DNA of 64,000 nucleotides from Sclerodactyla briareus. Taxonomy: Eukaryota; Echinodermata; Holothuroidea; Dendrochirotida; Sclerodactylidae. Positions 33,251 to 44,340 of this stretch are shown here, one piece after another. The notes under the pieces were generated by a model that did no database searches, was not told where the DNA came from, and saw only the letters and a program-made list of their open reading frames with translations. A program made the position numbers and the translations under genes. The stretch lies in assembly GCA_026419785.1 (NCBI GenBank), contig JAODTK010002010.1:215695-279694 (forward strand), written 5' to 3'. Each line of letters starts with the position of its first letter. The stretch's first letter is position 1.

Positions 33251-33744
33251 ATTGCCCATAGGAGCTGTACTATCTCTCATTGTCCGTGGTCTGGCTATGG
33301 GTTGACAGAACAGTTCAGGAATCACTAAGCCTTGGCTTTCTGTTGTCTAGTCTGATGGGTATGGGTTACCTTGAGTTCCAAAGTTTTTAATCATGGATTC
33401 AGGGTCATTAGAGGTCTTTCATTGTGTCTAATTGGCATAAGTTTTGCATAATTTTCAAATTTTGCCGGATTTTCGTGAGCACTTGGTAAATTGCCAAAAT
33501 GTGCATATTTAGGCAATTTTAGTCACATTTCCACAAAACTGTGACTCTTGTAGTAGACATTGTCAATGGTCAGTCCTTTCGAATTGGAATTGGTCATGAT
33601 TAGTAGGCTGTTCTGTTAATGCTTAATACCGAATCGTTTTAAGCACCATGGATGCTGTAATTGTTTGCATGGTACTAATAGAAGTTAACAATGATCGCGC
33701 AACCAGCGAGAAACTGGGGGCGATCGCCAGGGTTTTTTTTTCTT
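33251..33744 (+). repeat. Dispersed family C copy
   Basis: From GGTATGGGTTACCTTGAGTT to ATGATCGCGCAACCAG it matches 41878-42225 block by block ('GATTCAGGGTCA', 'GCAATTTTAGTCACATTTCC', 'GATTAGTAGGCTGTT'). Non-coding. Confidence 0.65.
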
Positions 33745-35028
33745 CAGAGCCCTCTGTTCCTGACCATAACAATGAGGGTTAATGTACTCATACCAAGTAT
33801 GAGTTTCATTAAACACATTAAATGACAGGTGGCGTCGAGTTATGTTAAAGCCAAAATGGCCAAAATACAACTTTTCACAAATTTTATTTTTGACCAAAAA
33901 TTCACTCGACAGAACCAAAAACAACAGGCGTCCTGCAATCACCATCAGGGGTGGCGCCAGCGGGGGGCCAGGTGGGGCCATGCCCCCCCCCTCTCGTCGG
34001 GGAGCTGGACGCCCCCCCCCCCCCCCCCCCGTCGGGGAATTTTTCCATCTGTCGGGGCGCCCGAGTGGGTACGCTAAAATTACACACCCCGACGAGTGGC
34101 TTTTTGGCCCCGACAGTATATATTTCCAAACCTCTCTCTAGTGAGAAATCCTATATGAAGTTGAAAATTTATCGGCGCGCTTTGCGCGCCTCATATCTTT
34201 CTATAGTAATGGCAAGTTCCTCGTTCGAGTTAAGATCAGCGTATCATCTTCCTACATGCTATACAATCGTGGAATATAAAGATATGGATACACAAGCCTA
34301 TGGATATCTTCGAAAGTCCCTGCAAGAAGGGATTAAGGGTACAATTCTTTTGGGGAGGATGCTCGTTTGACGTTCGATCAATGTGTGCTCTGTGTAGAGT
34401 GTGTGCTTTCACGATGCCAGTGAATGCCCAGTATTTCCTGTGCAGTGTATCCGGAAAATAACGACCCTATTCTTACTAATAAGGGCCCGTTCTGATTTGA
34501 TGGGAAGATAGTAAAAGTAAACATTGCTCTCCACAATGCCCGTATTCATTTCCGTTGTTTTTTCTCAAGAAAAATGTTCAAAAAATCAAAACATCAACAA
34601 ATGAGGTTGTGACTTAGGGGGGGGGGAGCCTCGTCGCGGAACTTGCCCCCCCCCCCCGGGGACTCGGACCCCCGTCGAGGAAATCCTGGCGCCACCCACT
34701 GCTCCCCATAAGGAAAGCTCTATACAACCGATTTGGACTTATCGTGTTTACACGGTTTCAAGAAGTTGACCTCTGGTGACCGCCATGACCTCTGACTGCT
34801 TCCGACCAATAGGGTTAAGTACTCATCCATTGGAACACACATACCAAGTATGAGCTTCATCCATCCAGGTGGGGGGTCGAGTTATCCCAGCGTTACCTAC
34901 ATACATACAGACATACATACATAACAGCCAACTACATAAGACATACGATATCAGACATACATACAGACATACATAAATGCATCATACGCAAAATGTATGA
35001 CTGAATAGATTTCTCTGACTTCGTCAAG
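33745..35028 (-). mobile_element. Family D reverse copy split by a MITE
   Basis: 33745-33945 and 34699-34895 are the reverse complement of a family D unit (AATACAACTTTTCACAAATT; CCCCATAAGGAAAGCTCTAT; CATACCAAGTATGAGCTTCA). They are followed by a (CATA)n tract (34897-34977) and the end module TCTCTGACTTCGTCAAG (35012-35028). The two parts join into one unit if 33948-34698 is removed. Confidence 0.7.
33948..34698. mobile_element. GC-rich MITE nested in family D, family F
   Basis: Ends GGGGTGGCGCCAG (33948-33960) and CTGGCGCCACCC (34686-34697) are inverted repeats. Inside each end are G/C tracts and TCGTCGGGG / CCCCCGTCGAGG words, and a CGGCGCGCTTTGCGCGCC hairpin is at about 34172. Length about 750 bases. 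Frames across it, including a Pro-rich one, are artefacts of C-runs. The terminus style fits hAT-like non-autonomous elements, but no target duplication is resolved. Confidence 0.65.
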
Positions 35029-35074
35029 GCATGAAAACCGACTTAATTTCCATAATTAAATGCAAACAGTGAAG
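35029..35074. other. Junction between family D end and the tandem duplication
   Basis: Short linker with nothing recognisable. Confidence 0.4.
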
Positions 35075-36235
35075 GGGCGGGCAAGAGGCGGGGAACGCGA
35101 TAGTGACGTACAGCCAATGTAGGCAGGGTATCAGGGAGGTGGGATCGACACAATTGCAGGGGAAATTCATGAGAGCTAGTGAATATTAGAAAAAAGTATC
35201 TGCGAAGCGCCATCAACGTTTAACGAGTCGCACACACGAACATTTGCGAAATAATAGTGACTCTTAGATCACCGGGAGGAACGACTAATTCGGCTATTAC
35301 TATGTATACGCGGGGCCTGGTTCATTGGCTGTCATCAGGTTTTTTGAAGGAAAAAAATTCTTGCGATCACGTTTATTGCGAACGCACTCTTACAAATCCA
35401 AGTGAATTGCCTTCCTCTTCCTTATTCCCCCGGTTTAAGCCATAGATTCTCCGATCCCACCCCACCCACCGTCACGCTACGCTACTGTTTTGCGGAGACA
35501 TTTACACGATATGGCTCCTCTCTAGCTGCTAAAGCAGACGATATGGAGAACCGTTCCTAAAATAGAGGGCTATCACTCGTTAGTATATAAACCACGGTTC
35601 GCATATCACCAAAATATCGTCTGCAGGACTTAGTTTGACCAAATTCCCAAAAAATTGGGATTTTGCTCATTACGAGTCAGGTGACGTAGATGTCAGTCAT
35701 CAGTAGCACACGGGGCGTTGATACGGATGGGACCAACCCTGAATAGATTCCACGAAGATGCCCAATTATTTAGGGTCTTGAATATTTACGGAGACTTTCA
35801 ATAACCTTGTACAACACCGAAATGAAAAATTTATCGAAAAATGTGCATGCATTGAAGCCTACAATTGACCGAAGCCACAGTTTCGGCTATGCGCAGGCGA
35901 TTGAGCGCTGTGTGGTATCGCCGCAGACGTTCAGGAAAATATGAATTCTTCAAATGGCAGAATATAAAAAAAGAATATTCATCTAACGTATGCCAAAACT
36001 GGTTGGAGTGGTTGTCCAAACAATTCCAAATCAGACCAATAGAGTAATTTTCCCAGCAGACATGGCTATTTCCCGTAATTCAGTTAAATGAGAAATGGTC
36101 CGATTGCGCAATCAACGTTGACATTGCACCGCCCAATAGTCCCGCCCATAATTCGGTTCGACAGGGAGCGGAACGTAGTCGCAGAGGCGTTTGTTTAGGC
36201 AAATTACCGATTGGTTAAAGGGTCATCCTGCACAT

Positions 36236-36406
36236 ATGGTGAATGAGGCTGATACGAGGGTGAACAAAGTCAAACGCCTGTGTTCAGACAGGCTGGCAGC
36301 TCCTCTCAGGCGCGAGGAAGTACAGTGAGGGGACCGCCGTAGGTCCCCTGCTTGGGGTCCAGGGCGAATCTAACCCTGTGGGTCTTTTCGCGTATGGTTA
36401 TGCACC
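36236..36406 (+). CDS. Candidate first exon in duplication copy 1, unknown product
   Basis: An ATG at 36236 opens MVNEADTRVNKVKRL, continues to APLRRE and, after a one-base shift, to GPLLGVQGESNPVGLFAYGY before a donor-like CACC|GTACGT at 36406/36407. The same protein-like segments are readable in copy 2, and each copy is broken at different places. That favours a real coding exon blurred by indels. Upstream GC boxes and an inverted CCAAT box (CCGATTGGTT) look like a promoter. I do not recognise the protein family. Confidence 0.45.
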
Positions 36407-36910
36407 GTACGTATGTAGGGATCACACGACTGTGATGTATAGGTTCCTTTCTCTCTTCCTCCTCAACATTGAGGCAGGGAAGGACGCAGTGATGTAGATT
36501 TGTTTCAGGCTTGGGGTGAGGGTGACTGGTACGAACATTATTTAAGCGGAGCAGAACATTAGTTGGCGGTGTAGGTTACCTGAAAAAAAATATTTTAAGA
36601 TTTCAGATTGGCCGGGAAGGCAACTTGCCAGGGTGTTTTGAGCGATGCAACCATATGTATTTGGGTCTGTAATTTCTAATTCAATGATAGAATAATCAAT
36701 CTAGAGAATGTTAATATTATCCGATGAGTCAGTCGAGCATCTATTTCATAAATTCCATCTGCCAGTTCATACGCGACCTTCATATTGACAAGTTGCATTT
36801 GTCCACAGTCCATCCATAATAGACATACCATGTCCCAAAACTTGTCCGTAATTTGTTAATCATAGTACATCACACTGATTTGTTCAAACTGAGACATCGT
36901 CGTCCATATC

Positions 36911-37420
36911 AGTGGCGGCGATTCGTGTTAAATGGGAGGGGGACAGATATGGTAGTACCATCTAGATTAGCGCCACCATAATAGTTGGCCAGAGCATTGA
37001 AAAAACTCGTGTTACAGACAGGACCCCAGATTGCAGGAAACGGCATCTCCTGGCTTATGCAGTGAGCAACATCACTGAATTGACAATAAAATTCAAAAAA
37101 CGTATTTAATGTTTACCTTACAATTTTTTCTACCACACCTCTGTTTTTAGAGTAGGCTATTCCGCGTCATAGCTAGCAAGAGGACCCTTTTAATTGGATT
37201 AGAGGTTGCCCGCATTTTGGAAGTTGCTTAAACATCACTTTCGTAGACAAGGTCGGCGTTGTGTTGGCGGTTGGGGGGGGGGGGGCGGACCAGACGGAAT
37301 ACTAAACTAAGCGGAGCGCCACCACAGGATGGCGACGTAAGCGGACAACAATTTTTTTTCGTTTGACAGACCGCCGAGATTGCAGGAAACGGCATCTCCC
37401 GTGCCATATGGGACAGTAAG
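36911..37420. mobile_element. G-tract MITE-like region in copy 1
   Basis: Starts at CAGTGGCGGCGATT, holds a long G-tract (37275-37287), and twice contains AGATTGCAGGAAACGGCATC (37031 and 37379). It also holds GCGGAGCGCCACCACAGGAT, related to 42320-42340. Ends are not resolved. Confidence 0.4.
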
Positions 37421-37760
37421 CGCCTCCTAAAATTGATAACAAATTTTCATTTCAGTAAAGGTTCTCCCCAAAACTTAGGAATCGATTTTAAGGTTTTGCG
37501 TTGGGTGCTGTGACATTCTAGATACGATGCAAGTTTGGTACGGTCATGAAAGGAGCAGTAATGGAAAGGGGCAATGGCAACCACGTACTTGCGTTCGCGC
37601 GAAGCGCGGATTTGAGGATCCAATTGGACCAACCACATTGCACTGAGCCCTCTCTGACCTGTCACTAGATGGGCCTGAGATTTTCACTCAAGAGTACGGC
37701 CCCCATAAGCCCCATTTCTATCTTCGTTGGGGCCACAGGCGCAGGGGAGGGACACTTCAA

Positions 37761-40418
37761 TCGGGGCCAGAGGCGGGTAACGCGTAGTGACGTACAGCAA
37801 GTAGGCACGGGTATCAGGGGGTGTGGATCGACACAATTGCAGGGGAAATTCATGAGAGCTAGTGGAATATTGGATTCGCGAAGCGCCCATCAAAGTTTAA
37901 CACGAGTCGAACAAACGAACATTGGCAATAATCGTGCCTCTTAGATCCACGGAGAAAGACTTCATTCGGGCTATATATGTATACGCGGGGACTGGTTCAT
38001 TGTCTTCCTCAGGTTTGAAACAGGAAAAAATCTGCGAGCACGTTTATTTCGAACGCACTTCTTACAAAATCAAGTGAATTTGCCCTTCTCTTCCTTCATC
38101 CCGGTTTCAAGCCATCGATTATCCATGCCACCCCCCCCCGCCCGCTACGCTACTGTTTGCGAGACATTAAACGGCTTGGTCCTCTGAGCCTGCTAAAGCA
38201 GGTACGGATGGAGAAGCCGTTCCTAAAAATAGAGGGCTTCATCTTTGTCTATACAAACCACGGTCGAATATCACCAACATATCGTCGGCAGGAATCGTTT
38301 GACAAATCCAAAAAAATGGGATTGCTCATTACGATTAAGGTCACATAGATGTCAGTCATCAGTTAGCACATCGGGCGTGATATGGTGGGACCAACATGAA
38401 TAGATTAACGAAGAATCGCCAATAGTTAGGGTTTGAATATTTCAGGAGAATTTCATAAACCTGGTACAGCAACCGAAAATGAAAATTTATCGAAAAATGA
38501 TGCATTTGAAGCACAATTGACCGAAGCCACTGTTTTCGGCTATGCGCAGGAGTATTGCGGCTTGTTTGGTATCGCCGCAGAACGTAGGAAACTAGAATTC
38601 TGCAACTTGGGCAAATAAAAAGACTTTATCTAAAAACGTATGCCACCACACATTGGTGGGCGGTTGTCCAAACAATTCCAAATAAGACCAATAGAGTAAT
38701 CCCAGCAGACATGCGCCGGTTCCCGTAATTTCTAGATGAAAGAGGGAATGTCCGAGCGCATTCAACGTTACAGTGCACCGCCCAACTAGTTACCAGCCAT
38801 GATTCGTCGACCGCGAGCAGACGAAGTCGCACAGCGTTTGTTTAGGCAAATTACCAATTGGTTAAAGGGTCATTCTGACACACACATGAGTGATGAAGGC
38901 TGTTGATACGAGGTGAACAAGCTCAAACGCCTGTTCAAGGCAGCTCCTCTCAGGCGCGAGAAGTACAGGGAGGGGACCAGCGTAGGTCCACTGCTTGGGT
39001 TCCAGGGCGAATCTAACCCTGTTGGGTCTTTTCGCGTAGGGTTATTCACCTGTAAGTATGTATGTATCACACGAATGTGAATGCATATGTTCTGTCTCTC
39101 TATCTCTCCTCAACATTGTAGGAGGGACGTAGATTCGTTTCAGGCTTTGGGTGAGGGGACTGTACTAACACTAGCAAGCGAGCATAACCATAGTTGCGTT
39201 GTAGGTTACCTGAAAAAAAAATTATTTTAGATTCTAGATGGCCGGACAGGCACTTGCGGGTGTTTTGAGCTGCATGCAACCATTGTATTTTGTGTCTGTA
39301 TTGCTAATTTCAATGATAGAATAATTTCTCCAATCTATAAGGAATGTTAGATATTAATCCGATTGAGTCAGTCGAGATCCTATTTCATAAATTCCATCTG
39401 CCAAGTACATACGAAGACCTTCATTTGCAAAGTGGCATTTGTTCATCAGTCCAGCATAAATTAGCCTACATGTCCCAAACTTGTCCGTAATTTGTAATCA
39501 TAGTACATCACACTGATTTGTCAATCGAGACATCGTCGTCAATATCAGTGGCGGCGATTTGTGTTGAATTTTGGGGGAGGAAGATATGGTTAGTACAATC
39601 TAAGATTAGCGACACCATAAGTTGGCGCATAGCATTGAAAAAAAATCGTTGGTACAGACGTGAACCCCAGATGCGGAACGAACTTCCTGGGCCGTATGCA
39701 GTCGAGCAACATCACTGAAAATGACAATAAATTTCCCAAATAAAAACGTATTAAGTTTATCACTTACAAGTTTTTCTACCAAACCTCTGTTTTGAAGGTA
39801 GGCTATTCCGCGGCATAGATAGCAAGAGGACCACTTTTAATTGGATAGAGGTTGCCAGACAATTTGGAAGTTTGCTTAAACATCATTAGTAGGAACAAGG
39901 GCGGCGATTGTGTGCGGTGGGGGGGGGGGGGGCGGACAAGGACGATACTACCTAAGCGGGCAGCGAAACACAGGATGGCGCGTAGCGGACAACAATTTTT
40001 TTCGTTTGACAGACCCTCTAGATTGCAGAAACGGCATTCCATGCCTTATGGGACAGTAAGCAGCCTCCCTAAAAGTGATAACAAAGTTTCATTCAGTAAA
40101 GTTCTCCCAAAATTAGGAATCGATTTTAAGGTTTTGCGTTGGGGTGCTCGTGACATTCTAGAATACGAAGCAATTTCGGTTACGGTCATTGAAAGGAGAA
40201 GTAATGGAATGGGGCCATGGCAACCACCGTTTTCTGCGTTCGCGCGAAGCGCGAGATTTTGCAGGATCCAATTTGACAACCCATTGCACAGGAACCATCT
40301 CTGACCTGTCACTTAGATGGGCTCTGCGATTTTCACTCAAAGATTACGGCCCCATAATGCCCCATTCTATCTTCTTGAGGCCACAGGCGCATGTGGAGGG
40401 ACACTTCTAATCGGGGCC
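37761..40418 (+). repeat. Tandem duplication, copy 2 (~2.66 kb)
   Basis: Head-to-tail second copy of 35075-37760, ending at ACACTTCTAATCGGGGCC. Same internal order: promoter-like boxes, exon, G-tract region (39545-40060, G-run at 39919-39932) and the CGCGCGAAGCGCG hairpin (40241-40253). Confidence 0.9.
38886..39051 (+). CDS. Candidate first exon in duplication copy 2, unknown product
   Basis: Counterpart of 36236-36406. Starts at an ATG at 38886 and soon shifts frame by short insertions. It then reads APLRREKYREG, with GPLLGFQGESNPVGLFA recoverable, and ends at a better donor, GTAAGTATG, at 39052. Conservation of sense in two differently broken copies is the main evidence. Function unknown. 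Confidence 0.42.
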
Positions 40419-41110
40419 GAAAGGTGGTCAAATTAGCAAAATACAGAAGAGTTAAACGGCAAACCTGCGCGCGACGCGCGCGCGAAAATTGACACGTTTG
40501 GGACATTTCCAGCGAAAAGTAAGCAATCTTGGAATATAAATTATCTCACCTGAATTTCTTTCACTATCCTTGCACCACGATTTGGTGGGATAACTGTGGC
40601 CGAATCGTCGACGGCTATTTTAAGGAGTTTCTACCCGCACCGTGTGCCTGCCCACTTAGTATGTGTACCGTGCAAGCACCCAGTTTCAACCAGTGTCGCA
40701 CCCATACATGATTGTGAAATCTATTTTAAATTTGCAAATAAACATGATAAACTAATGCCAAACCAAAAAATCACAGGACCGTCGGTGTAGACTCACCCCA
40801 TGTCGCCTCAACTCCTTCCCTTAAAAAAAACAACAAGGACACCTTTGAGCATTCCATCGAAAATCCAGGGCAATATTTGTACTTAGACTTATTGCGTTCA
40901 TGTGAGTTTTTGATCAGTCATGCCTTTTTGACAAGCATTTGTGGCGTTCCCTGGCAGCCATTTCGAGGGCAGCCCGTTGTACCCTCATAATGATAGTATG
41001 TGCACCGTTTGCCCGGAACTTTCCAACAAGTGGTCGCACCATGAATAAACAAAAAAAGAAGAGGAAAAAAAAATCACAGGAAACCCGCAGGGGGTAGACC
41101 TACCGCCGTC
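40419..41110. repeat. Diverged ~300-base direct repeat
   Basis: Blocks near 40655-40820 (GTATGTGTACCGTGC, AAAAAATCACAGGA) recur near 41000-41110 (GTATGTGCACCGTTTGCCC, AAAAATCACAGGAAACCC). A GC-only stretch (GCGCGCGACGCGCGCGCG) lies at 40466-40484. No gene. Confidence 0.5.
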
Positions 41111-41444
41111 GCTCAACCCCCTTCACCTAGCGAATAGCTGATTCAATGTGTTGGTTTGTTATGACTATTAAAACGGGTCCACCAGCAGGAATTGACAACG
41201 TTCAATGAAAAGGAGCAACACACCAGCTGTAAAGCCAGGCAAATGACGGGATGAAGGAGGAACCCTTCTTCATAGATAGTTTTAGGAAACAAGCAGAGTG
41301 AATTCATTCATTTTTTGAAAAGAACCATATTATGTCTACAAAAGGCCATCCTATGTATGAACAATACCGACACCTGAAATACCCGACAAAAAATTTCGTG
41401 AATGGACCGGCAGAATTCACTCAACATGAAGGCTTGGCGTCACA
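41111..41444. other. Unassigned stretch
   Basis: No domain, RNA gene or repeat match recognised. Confidence 0.4.
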
Positions 41445-41449
41445 ATGTT

Positions 41450-41550
41450 TGCGTGTAGTGTGTGTATAGTGTGTGTATAGTGTGTGTATAGTGTGTGTAT
41501 TGTAGTGTGTGTGTGTGAGTATGCGTGCGTGTGTATGTGTGTGACACACT
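41450..41550. repeat. GT-rich minisatellite
   Basis: Units of GTGTATAGTGTGT (13 bases) repeated about four times, then (GT)n. A similar GT tract precedes the family C copy at 60840. Confidence 0.85.
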
Positions 41551-42228
41551 TGATTGTTTAGCAGGATGGATATTTCGAACGGTTAGGTGCAACTGCGACA
41601 ATATTTTCAGATTTTTACAGATTTTTTTTTGGCACAAAAGTCAATTAATTAAGTAAGGTTAAGCATATTTTATGGTAATTATGTTTAGGTCGGTAGCAAG
41701 AGTAAGGATAAACCGTAGAAGTGCTATGGTGAACTGGGTGGCACATAGCTGCGGGCTATATAAGGTAGATGAAACTGATTAGATTTTCAGCCGTAAATAT
41801 GCTAATTAAGTCGCATGTAATTTGCATTAATTTAGTGAAAATCTTTAAGTTGCTGGATTTTCATGAAAACATGGTGGGTATGGTTCACCTTGAGTTCCAA
41901 TTTTTTGTATTACATGGGATTCAGGGTCACTGGAGGTATTCAATGTGCTTCATTGCCATAGTTTATGCCGTAATTTTAAAGTTGCCGGATTTTCGTGAAC
42001 TTGCTAAATTGCATAATAGGCAATTTTAGTCACATTTCCAACCCCCAAAATGTTACTTCTTCAGTAGACAGTATGAAAATCAGTCTTTCGAAATTTGAAA
42101 TTGATCAATGATTAGTAGGCTGTTTCTGTTAAATGATATACCAAGATCTTTTAAGCGACCCATTGGAATGCCTGCTAGTGGTTTGCATGGTGTCTAATAA
42201 AGTAAGCATGATCGCGCCACCAGGCTGA
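41551..42228 (+). repeat. Dispersed family C, longest clean copy
   Basis: Runs from TTTAGCAGGATGGATATTTC through GGCACAAAAGTCAATTAATT, AGGTAGATGAAACTGATTAG and GCAATTTTAGTCACATTTCC to GATCGCGCCACCAG. Related copies are at 26640 (split), 33251, 50980 and 60890. It may be a non-autonomous retroelement or Helitron-like repeat. I see neither coding sequence nor resolved ends. Confidence 0.65.
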
Positions 42229-42400
42229 GGGACACGGGGCCAAGGGGCGTAGATTTTGTTTTGAAGTGGGGGGGGGGATGAGGGGATGATGTGCTGATGA
42301 CCATCAATGCGGAGCGCCCACAATAGGTTGGCGCGAAGCTTAAAGAAATTTTTCGCTCTTTCACAACCTCCCAACGCCCGGAAACGGCACTTGAGGGTTT
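42229..42400. mobile_element. G-tract MITE-like fragment
   Basis: AGGGGCGTAGATTTTG, a G-tract (42268-42277), then GCGGAGCGCCCACAATAGG, GGCGCGAAGC and CGGAAACGGCA. The last words match the G-tract region of the 2.66-kb duplication. Confidence 0.45.
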
Positions 42401-43500
42401 TTTCAGCGTTGTTTAGCAGCCTTCAAGAATGAATATATTACCTACGATTTGTGGATTGTTAAAGAGAATTGTGCATCTTTGAAAGCATTTGATCAGATTT
42501 TAAAATGAAGCAAGAACTAAAGTATGTAAGACAACATAACCTGTTATGTTAAGGGAGGGCAGACCTCACCGACAGTCAGTCACAGGCAACTAAATCATCC
42601 AATTAAGTTGATAGGAAGATCAAGTTACAGGCGATGGGCGTTGTGATGGAGCTCCAGTTTAAAATCGTCAAACAAATTTCGTCTTGTCTCCGAGCCCGAT
42701 ATAATTGTTTGTCCAGTTTTGCACATAGTTAACCGTTCTAGTAGTTTTGGTGCATTGCACGTTACACACAGCAACTACCTGACTACGGTTTTATTACAAA
42801 GCGCCCTGTTTTACCGAAAAACGATGTCTCAGGAATAGGACTGGGGGGAAGATTATTAAACCTCAGATATGACAGACTGTCGCTCACGTCGCCGCCAACA
42901 CCACCTGCCGCTGGCTGAGGCACCCAGGAGGGGGACGCTCTGTGATGGTATCATGCGAAATGGTTTAGCTGCATGAACGAGAGGATCCATTCCCAACTTC
43001 CACAGATTTCTCAGACGCTGATCAGCTATCGACAAATCTTCGGTCCTACGTTTTTTTTTTTTTTTTTAAATGAACGTAGTTGGCTGTATTTAGCCCCGCT
43101 TTGCCGATCGGTGCGACATTTTACCCTTATCTGCTCCATGCACGCCTCCATCGACTATATAGAAAGAGAATCCGTTACACTGCACCGGTACAATTGCCCG
43201 TTAGACGCTAGGTCTCGGTTGTTTCAAAGTTATCAGGTGGGGAAAATGCAGCGGAACCCTGGCAACCGGCCAGCCGGCTCGCGCATCAGGGCCCTAAAAT
43301 CGCATCAGATAGGGTAGTTTAGGACTGTAGGACCGGTAAATGCCAGGTTATTGGCTGTTGGGTAATGAGTTACTGAGCTCAGCCTCTACAGTTGGTCGCC
43401 TCAACTTATACAATTATTTCGTTGTAATAAAGTGGAGAATTGGTATAATTATGAATGAATATCATTGTTCAACCAAACATCTTAATTGGGACGACAAAAA
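42401..43500. other. Unassigned stretch
   Basis: A T-run at 43050-43067 and a 114-codon frame across it (42973-43317) without a domain. No gene. Confidence 0.35.
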
Positions 43501-43690
43501 ACTGGGGGGGGGGATGTGTGAAAGGCCATGCCCCACACTCAAAAGTGGGGGGGGGGGGGAGATACACCCCCGCATCCCCCCGCGATTTTTACGCCCGTGG
43601 ACACGCTATTACCCCCTTACATCAAAAATGGGGGGGGATACATCCCCGCATCCAACCCGCGATTTACGCCCGTGCTGGGGGCGATCGCCT
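43501..43690. mobile_element. Two nested hAT-like MITE ends
   Basis: G-tracts at 43504, 43547 and 43630 are each followed by CCCGCAT..CCCGCGATTTACGCCCGTG (near 43577-43600 and 43645-43675). The terminal phrase CGCGATTTACGCCCGTG twice in tandem suggests one element inserted beside or into another. Confidence 0.5.
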
Positions 43691-44276
43691 TGTTTGTAAA
43701 ATTTTACATATCTCAGAATTGTTGCGCCCCGCCTCCGCCGGCCTATATATAGTGCCAAAACGTCAATCACGTAAAACCCCATAATGATGTTCACGATCCC
43801 CTACCCAGTTGTTATTAGTTGTATATGCTTCCATCAATTTTAAGAAGCAGCATGTTCAAAGTGACAAAGCCAGGCGGTTAATAAACAATAATGATTAGAA
43901 GTGGACTGAACTCTAGCCATTGGTAATGTGCAGTGCTAGGAAAATGCAGTTGAATTCCAGCATTGGTGAGGAGGCAGCACAGCATTAATTGTGTCCCAAA
44001 CAAATGCTCCTTTGGCCTTCCCATAATGTTCAACGCACACGTGTAGACACTCGTATGGAGAATAAACATATTTGCTACGAAGTTATTGTGCATGGCTTAC
44101 TATATATACATTGTAAGCGGAAAAAAGCTAGAAACAGCGGGTTTTTTGTGATTTTTGGCCTCCTCAACATAGAATTCAAGCAATGGACGGGAAAATATAT
44201 GTGTAGCCTATGTGTTATGGCCGTACTGTATCTCGTGCTTACCCTCAGTCCATTAAAGTATTGGAGCGAGAATGCG
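43691..44276. other. Unassigned stretch
   Basis: No recognisable domain in frames at 43878-44093 (-) or 43989-44306 (+). Confidence 0.35.
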
Positions 44277-44340
44277 GATCATGGGGTGGGGGGGGAGATC
44301 ACATAGGTAACCCCCCGCGAACTACGCCTATGATTGTAGG
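44277..44340. mobile_element. Small hAT-like MITE end
   Basis: GGGGTGGGGGGG faces CCCCCCGCGAACTACGCCTATG, the same kind of end phrase as at 43577. Only one end is visible. Confidence 0.4.

Larger units (their letters stand above)
35075..37760 (+). repeat. Tandem duplication, copy 1 (~2.66 kb)
   Basis: It pairs along its whole length with 37761-40418. Example matches are GACGTACAGC (35105 / 37791), AATCATAGTACATCACACTG (36858 / 39496) and AATCGATTTTAAGGTTTTGC (37481 / 40119). The offset drifts between 2638 and 2686 because differences are mostly one-base indels. It contains a TATATAAA word (35582), CCGCCCAAT and CCGATTGG boxes (36130-36215), a candidate first exon and a G-tract MITE-like region (36911-37420). 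Confidence 0.9.

Noticed and set aside
33829-34370. Overlapping Pro-rich frames up to 139 codons
   Set aside because: C-runs of the GC-rich MITE keep all frames open. No domain.
35075-40418. snRNA, 5S rRNA or histone tandem repeat
   Set aside because: None of the conserved words of U1, U2, U5, 5S rRNA or core histones is present in the unit.
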